From Flavobacterium sp. (GTDB lineage: Bacteria; Bacteroidota; Bacteroidia; Flavobacteriales; Flavobacteriaceae): DNA of 10,000 nt. The stretch's first letter is position 1. The number at the start of each line of letters is the position of its first letter. This document shows positions 6,479-10,000 of this stretch, piece by piece. The DNA lies in assembly GCF_020217025.1 (NCBI RefSeq), contig NZ_JAIWOF010000072.1, forward strand, positions 1-10,000, in the 5' to 3' direction. The position numbers and the translations under genes were made by a program. Under the pieces are notes generated by a model. The model had not been told where the DNA came from, searched no databases, and was given only the letters and a program-made list of their open reading frames with translations.

Positions 6479-7333
6479 ATGAACATTTTAGACGATTTAA
6501 AACTACAATACAACACCGGAGGTATGGTTCAAAAGTTAATCTTTTGGAACATAGGTTGCTTCTTGTTGTCGTTGGTGTTTTTTTATAGTTTTTCTGTTGG
6601 AAGTTTTCAAATTCCAACATGGATTGCTTTATCGTCTGATTTTGGGACGTTTATTCGTACTCCATGGTCATTAATCACATTTAATTTCTTTCATGCCGGA
6701 TTTTTGCATTTGATTTTTAATCTGATGGTGCTCCATTTTGCAGGAAGGTTGTTTTCAACTTATTTTACCGATAAGCAATTGCTAGGAGTTTACGTTTTAG
6801 GCGGAATTTTCTCTGGACTAACCTTTGTGCTTTCTTATATTGTCATTGGAAAATCAGGTTTGTTAGTTGGGGCTAGCGGAGCTATTATGGCTATTTTAAT
6901 TGCTACAGCAACGTATGCACCTTTTATGTTATTGCGCATTCCGTTAATAGGAATTGTGAAGCTTTGGCATGTGGCTTTTGTTATTTTGTTAGTAGACTTA
7001 ATTCAAATGCCATTAGATAATACAGGTGGACATTTAGCACATTTAGGAGGAGCTTTATTCGGATTTATCTACATCAAGTTATTACAATCAGGCAAAGATG
7101 TTACAAAGCCTTTTTTAGCTTTATTAGATACTTTTGCGAATCTTTTCAAACCGAAAAAGAAAACCCCATTTAAAAAGGTACATCGCAATACAACAAAAAA
7201 AGTAGTAAATTCGTTTACAGAGAAAGATATCACACAGAAACAAATTGATGATATTTTAGATAAAATTAGTAAATCGGGTTATGATAGTCTAACTAAAGAG
7301 GAAAAAGAGTTTCTCTTCAAAGCTGGAAAATAA
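6479..7333 (+). CDS. Rhomboid family intramembrane serine protease 2 (with basic cytoplasmic C-terminal tail)
   Basis: Second rhomboid protease, 284 aa, 38 bases after the first. Catalytic positions are complete: FFHAGFLHLIFN (70-81; His72, His77, Asn81), GASGAIMA (131-138; nucleophile Ser133) and GGHLAHLGGALFG (183-195; His188). Six hydrophobic helices end near residue 202. A hydrophilic tail of about 80 residues follows: first very basic (KPKKKTPFKKVHRNTTKK, 224-241), then a compact C-terminal motif ITQKQIDDILDKISKSGYDSLT (251-272) ending EEKEFLFKAGK. From memory this resembles the short rhomboid-tail domain catalogued as DUF6576 in Bacteroidota. The tail should lie in the cytoplasm. Its sequence differs greatly from rhomboid 1 outside the active-site motifs, so this is not a recent tandem duplication. 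The purine-rich AAAGAGAAAAGAA just before the ATG supports the start. Confidence 0.93.
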   Translation: MNILDDLKLQYNTGGMVQKLIFWNIGCFLLSLVFFYSFSVGSFQIPTWIALSSDFGTFIRTPWSLITFNFFHAGFLHLIFNLMVLHFAGRLFSTYFTDKQLLGVYVLGGIFSGLTFVLSYIVIGKSGLLVGASGAIMAILIATATYAPFMLLRIPLIGIVKLWHVAFVILLVDLIQMPLDNTGGHLAHLGGALFGFIYIKLLQSGKDVTKPFLALLDTFANLFKPKKKTPFKKVHRNTTKKVVNSFTEKDITQKQIDDILDKISKSGYDSLTKEEKEFLFKAGK

Positions 7334-8377
7334 ATGCAGAAACAGTCATGGTTAAGTAAAATAATGTTCTTTTTTAATATAGTCCTCGCTGTATTGACTT
7401 TCCTTGCTTATTCATTACCTTTTTTAGCACCAAAAGCCTTTCCTTTTTTGAGTGTTTTAACGCTTATTTTACCTTTGTTTTTAATCCTGAATTTTTTCTT
7501 TTTTGTGTATTGGCTTTTGCAATTAAAGCGTTACATGTTACTATCGGGATTGGTTTTGCTTTTAGGAATAACGTTTATTAATCGTTTTTATAAATTTTCG
7601 GAAACGAATTTACCTAAAGAAGAGAACGATTTTACTTTGATGAGCTACAATGTACGTCTTTTTAATTTATACGAATGGCTTCCGCAAAATGATGTACCAG
7701 AGCAAATTTCTAAGTTAATTGAGGAACAGAAACCAGATATTTTGTGTTTACAAGAATTTTCTCCAAGTGACCGTGTAAACACGAAAATGTTTCCATTTAG
7801 TTATGTCAAGTTATACGGTGGAAAGAATAAATATGGTCAAGCTATTTATTCAAAATATAAAATTATTGATGAGGGAGAAATTGAATTTCCAAATTCAAGT
7901 AACAACGTAATCTTCGCTGATATTGTCAAAGAAAAAGATACAATTCGTGTTTATAGCATGCACTTGCAATCAATAAAAATCAGTACCGATATTCATGAAG
8001 AAATAGACGAAGCAAAATCAAAATTTATTTTCAAACGTTTAAGTGAAGCTTTCACATTACAACAACATCAAGCGGAACTAATTAAGTCGCACTTTGAAGG
8101 TTGTAATTTTTCTAAAATTGTATGTGGAGATTTGAATAATAGTGCTTTTTCTTATGTATATCGTACTATAAAAGGTGATATGAAAGACGTTTTTGAACAA
8201 GCAGGAACTGGTTTTGGAAAATCGTACAATTACAAATACTATCCGGCCCGAATTGATTACATTTTTGTAGAAAATAATATTGAAGTAAAACAATTTACAT
8301 CAATAGATACTTTTTTACAAAGCGATCATTTTCCGCAAGTTACACGTTTAAAAATTGTAAAAGAAGAAGATAAGTAG
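7334..8377 (+). CDS. Membrane-bound endonuclease/exonuclease/phosphatase family protein
   Basis: EEP-fold (DNase I-like) metal-dependent phosphodiesterase or phosphatase; substrate not predictable. The 347 residues start with three hydrophobic segments (about 9-31, 36-61 and 67-84). The soluble catalytic domain follows, with every signature present: SYNVRLF (104-110, metal-site Asn106), CLQEF (138-142, Glu141), SMHLQS (208-213, His210), GDLNNS (265-270, Asp266 and Asn268), RIDYIF (306-311, Asp308) and SDHFPQ (330-335, catalytic-type Asp331-His332). With three helices and an N-in start, the catalytic domain would face the periplasm, arguing for an extracytoplasmic nuclease or a lipid/phosphoester hydrolase rather than a DNA-repair enzyme. 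Its ATG follows the rhomboid 2 stop with no gap, so it is the last gene of the mutL operon. It converges on the WbqC-like gene with two bases between stops and no visible hairpin terminator. Confidence 0.92.
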   Translation: MQKQSWLSKIMFFFNIVLAVLTFLAYSLPFLAPKAFPFLSVLTLILPLFLILNFFFFVYWLLQLKRYMLLSGLVLLLGITFINRFYKFSETNLPKEENDFTLMSYNVRLFNLYEWLPQNDVPEQISKLIEEQKPDILCLQEFSPSDRVNTKMFPFSYVKLYGGKNKYGQAIYSKYKIIDEGEIEFPNSSNNVIFADIVKEKDTIRVYSMHLQSIKISTDIHEEIDEAKSKFIFKRLSEAFTLQQHQAELIKSHFEGCNFSKIVCGDLNNSAFSYVYRTIKGDMKDVFEQAGTGFGKSYNYKYYPARIDYIFVENNIEVKQFTSIDTFLQSDHFPQVTRLKIVKEEDK

Positions 8378-8379
8378 TA

Positions 8380-8994
8380 TTATAATTTTTGATTTTTTAA
8401 ATAATCAACTGCATATCTTCCTTCGTTAAATAATAAATCCAAAATACTCAAATTATTGATAAATCCATGTTTTTCATTAAAAACTTGAGTGTATTCTTCT
8501 AACTGAGCGGTGTCTTTTTTTCCGTTTACTAAAGGTCTGAAATCAGTATAATCAGAAACTTCATGGAAGAATTCTATTGTCTTTTCTGGTTGTATATTAA
8601 TTCCCAAAGAATCGTTTACCAATTCGAAAACTTCCAAATTCAAGTCCATTAAAAACTTATGTTTTTTCTCAAATAACGGACGAAAATCATCTTCAAAATA
8701 TTCAAAGAAAGGCGAAGTTCGATAAGCGGCTTCTAAAGATTTAAAGTGATTTTTTTGCCATCCAAAATCGTTTTCAATACGAACATCTTTATATTTTTGA
8801 TGCTTTTCAACTGCATGTTTTACAGGGATATTCAATAGTTGAACTCCATTTGGACTATAAATATACATCCTGTTTCTGTTGGTTTGTTTTTGAAAATTAT
8901 CTTCCATTTCAAACGTAACTGAATCCGCTTGTATTATAGCTACATAATGACTAATTGAAGGAAAATAAGTAGGATGTATAAGAATGTTGTTCAT
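8380..8994 (-). CDS. WbqC-like family protein
   Basis: Member of the WbqC-like family, named after a gene in O-antigen clusters; biochemical activity unknown. With the start chosen here the product is 204 aa and begins MNNILIHPTYFPSISHYVAI, which fits the family's typical N-terminus with its hydrophobic strand and YFP motif. Other conserved-looking segments are DNFQKQTNRNR (32-42), LLNIPVKH (53-60), DFGWQKNHFKSLEAAYR (76-92) and PFFEYF (95-100). An upstream ATG at 9036 would add 14 residues (MIISEIRVFKTIFI) that do not look like the family and would run into the dyad element at 9016-9067, so ATG 8994 is preferred. The gene lies downstream of lepB on the same strand. No clear TAnnTTTG promoter is seen before it, so it may depend on read-through from lepB. 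Confidence 0.88.
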   Translation of the reverse strand: MNNILIHPTYFPSISHYVAIIQADSVTFEMEDNFQKQTNRNRMYIYSPNGVQLLNIPVKHAVEKHQKYKDVRIENDFGWQKNHFKSLEAAYRTSPFFEYFEDDFRPLFEKKHKFLMDLNLEVFELVNDSLGINIQPEKTIEFFHEVSDYTDFRPLVNGKKDTAQLEEYTQVFNEKHGFINNLSILDLLFNEGRYAVDYLKNQKL

Positions 8995-9015
8995 GATAAA
9001 TATTGTTTTAAAAAC

Positions 9016-9067
9016 ACGAATTTCACTAATTATCACAAATTAATTCGTGCTAATTAGTGAAATTCGT
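9016..9067. repeat. Long dyad element built from CAC(G/T/A)AATT half-units; possible lepB terminator
   Basis: Perfect 17-bp inverted arms (9016-9032 and 9051-9067; left arm ACGAATTTCACTAATTA) flank an 18-base centre that is itself nearly palindromic, so the whole 52 bases form one dyad around 9041/9042. Each half holds three spaced copies of an eight-base unit: CACGAATT, CACTAATT and CACAAATT, then AATTCGTG, AATTAGTG and AATTCGT in inverse order. On the minus strand the stem is followed by GTTTTTAAAA (five T, 9014-9010), and it begins 12 bases after the lepB stop, so it could end lepB transcription. It also resembles dispersed intergenic palindromes I recall in flavobacterial genomes. Only one copy is in the window. 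Confidence 0.85.
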
Positions 9068-9078
9068 TTAAAATTATA

Positions 9079-10000
9079 TTAAGCTTCTTCTTTCTTTTTC
9101 TTCTTTTTTCTAAAGTAATCAAAAGCAAAATAACCTGCTAAAGCAAATAAGAAATATTGGAAATACGATTTTGGTTGCCCATCTCCGCTAACGGTTGTAA
9201 ATAATCTATCCCAACGAATGCTCCAATTTCTGATACCATCGTTAATACCATCAATGCTCATCCAAATGAAAATTGGTTTTCCAACGATGTGGTCAGCTGG
9301 AACAAAGCCCCAATAACGAGAGTCTAAGGAATTGTGACGGTTATCTCCCATCATCCAATAATAATCTTGTTTAAAAGTATAAGAAGTGGCAACTTGACCA
9401 TTAATACGAATTTCATCTCCGTTTACTTTCAAGTCGTTTCCTTCGTACTCGCCAATTATCTTTTTATAAAGCGGTAAATTTTCTTTATTTAAAGTAACCG
9501 TTTTTCCGGCTTCTGGAATATAAATTGGACCCATATTGTCTCGGTTCCAATTGTTTTTTAAAGATGGTTTTCCGTCTTGAATATCAGTAAAAATTCCATC
9601 TTCAGCTGTTTTACTAATTTGACGTTTTACCGAACTAATTCTACTATCTGATTTAAGTTGTTCATATTTTTCAGCTGTTAAGTTTCCATAAAAATAACTT
9701 GGAGAAATCATCAAACCTAATTTGTTGTAAATATCTTGGTCAATTTGGCCTGTTACTGCGGTAGTTAAAGTGTCTCTCGATATTTCTTCAAATGCATATC
9801 TATTAATTAACTCATTTTTTAGTTCAGGTTTATCCCAAATTTCATTTTTAATTTCAAATAGTGGATAACCTTCGGTAATTTGATAGAAATTTTTTATTTC
9901 ATCCACATTTATATTATTTGTTTTAATCAAATAAAAATACTGTGGTTTTGCTCTTTCAGGAAGAATCGATTCTTTTCCGTTAATAAAAATGATACCATCT
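9079..10000 (-). CDS. lepB: Signal peptidase I, large Bacteroidota form, N-terminal part beyond window
   Basis: Inner-membrane serine protease that removes signal peptides from Sec/Tat-exported preproteins. The frame is open from codon 9999-9997 to the stop at 9079, giving 306 residues. The N-terminal anchor and the catalytic Ser and Lys boxes lie to the right. A TTG at 9930 is only an internal Leu; the frame continues upstream as DGIIFINGKESILPERAKPQYFY, typical of the segment after the catalytic-Lys box. The C-terminal box E is clear: MGDNRHNSLDSRYWGFVP (217-234 of the visible part), followed by IVGKPIFIWMS. About 210 residues separate IFING from GDNR, longer than in compact bacterial enzymes. 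This is the expanded lid-like region of Bacteroidota LepB. A C-terminal helix (about 279-296) and a tail RKKKKKKEEA follow. The dyad element lies just downstream, then the WbqC-like gene. Confidence 0.95.
   Translation of the reverse strand, partial: DGIIFINGKESILPERAKPQYFYLIKTNNINVDEIKNFYQITEGYPLFEIKNEIWDKPELKNELINRYAFEEISRDTLTTAVTGQIDQDIYNKLGLMISPSYFYGNLTAEKYEQLKSDSRISSVKRQISKTAEDGIFTDIQDGKPSLKNNWNRDNMGPIYIPEAGKTVTLNKENLPLYKKIIGEYEGNDLKVNGDEIRINGQVATSYTFKQDYYWMMGDNRHNSLDSRYWGFVPADHIVGKPIFIWMSIDGINDGIRNWSIRWDRLFTTVSGDGQPKSYFQYFLFALAGYFAFDYFRKKKKKKEEA

Noticed and set aside
6372..6620. Minus-strand open frame of 82 codons spanning the rhomboid gap
   Set aside because: It overlaps two clear rhomboid genes on the other strand and encodes low-complexity Phe/Leu/Ser-rich sequence without family features.
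8078..8293. Minus-strand open frame of 71 codons inside the EEP gene
   Set aside because: It is antisense to the catalytic core of a well-supported gene and has no motif of its own.
8378..8400. Bidirectional terminator between the convergent EEP and WbqC-like genes
   Set aside because: The area is T/A rich but I could not find a stem with matching arms; only two bases lie between the stops.
9928..9930. TTG at 9930 as the start of signal peptidase I
   Set aside because: The frame stays open upstream to the window edge with family-like sequence (IIFINGK), and the catalytic Ser/Lys boxes must lie further upstream, so this is an internal leucine.

Overview
The window is AT-rich chromosomal DNA from a member of the Bacteroidota, most likely Flavobacteriaceae and Flavobacterium-like. 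Three things point there. Starts lack Shine-Dalgarno sequences and are preceded by A-rich leaders. Several upstream regions carry the Bacteroidota -7 element TAnnTTTG. The protein sequences and gene order (murB, recF, TPR protein, ribH, small membrane protein, mutL, two rhomboids, EEP protein, WbqC-like protein, lepB) look like a vertically inherited flavobacterial housekeeping block. That family-level placement is from memory and was not searched.

Layout. Positions 1-2026 lie on the minus strand: murB (3' end beyond the left edge) and recF, which starts at GTG. A 135-base divergent intergenic region (2027-2161) holds outward-facing promoter candidates for recF and for the plus-strand pair TPR protein plus ribH. 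That pair ends at a clean intrinsic terminator (3463-3488). A new promoter then begins a tightly packed plus-strand operon at 3551: a 97-aa tail-anchored membrane protein, mutL (TAATG overlap), rhomboid 1 (ATGA overlap), rhomboid 2, and a membrane-bound endonuclease/exonuclease/phosphatase-fold protein that starts immediately after rhomboid 2. This operon meets the minus-strand genes with only two bases between stop codons. The minus-strand genes are a WbqC-like protein and the C-terminal part of a large signal peptidase I, whose N-terminus is beyond the right edge. They are separated by an 84-base gap containing a long, unusually regular dyad element (9016-9067).

Functionally the block combines cell-wall precursor synthesis (MurB), recombination and mismatch repair (RecF, MutL), riboflavin synthesis (RibH), and a membrane and secretion group (TPR anchor, two rhomboid proteases, signal peptidase I). 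No mobile element, CRISPR array, tRNA or rRNA was found. I see no previously undescribed multi-gene system. The points most worth a second look are the dyad element, a MutL whose C-terminal nuclease metal ligands are almost all replaced, the small membrane protein coupled to mutL, and the contrasting architecture of the two rhomboids.
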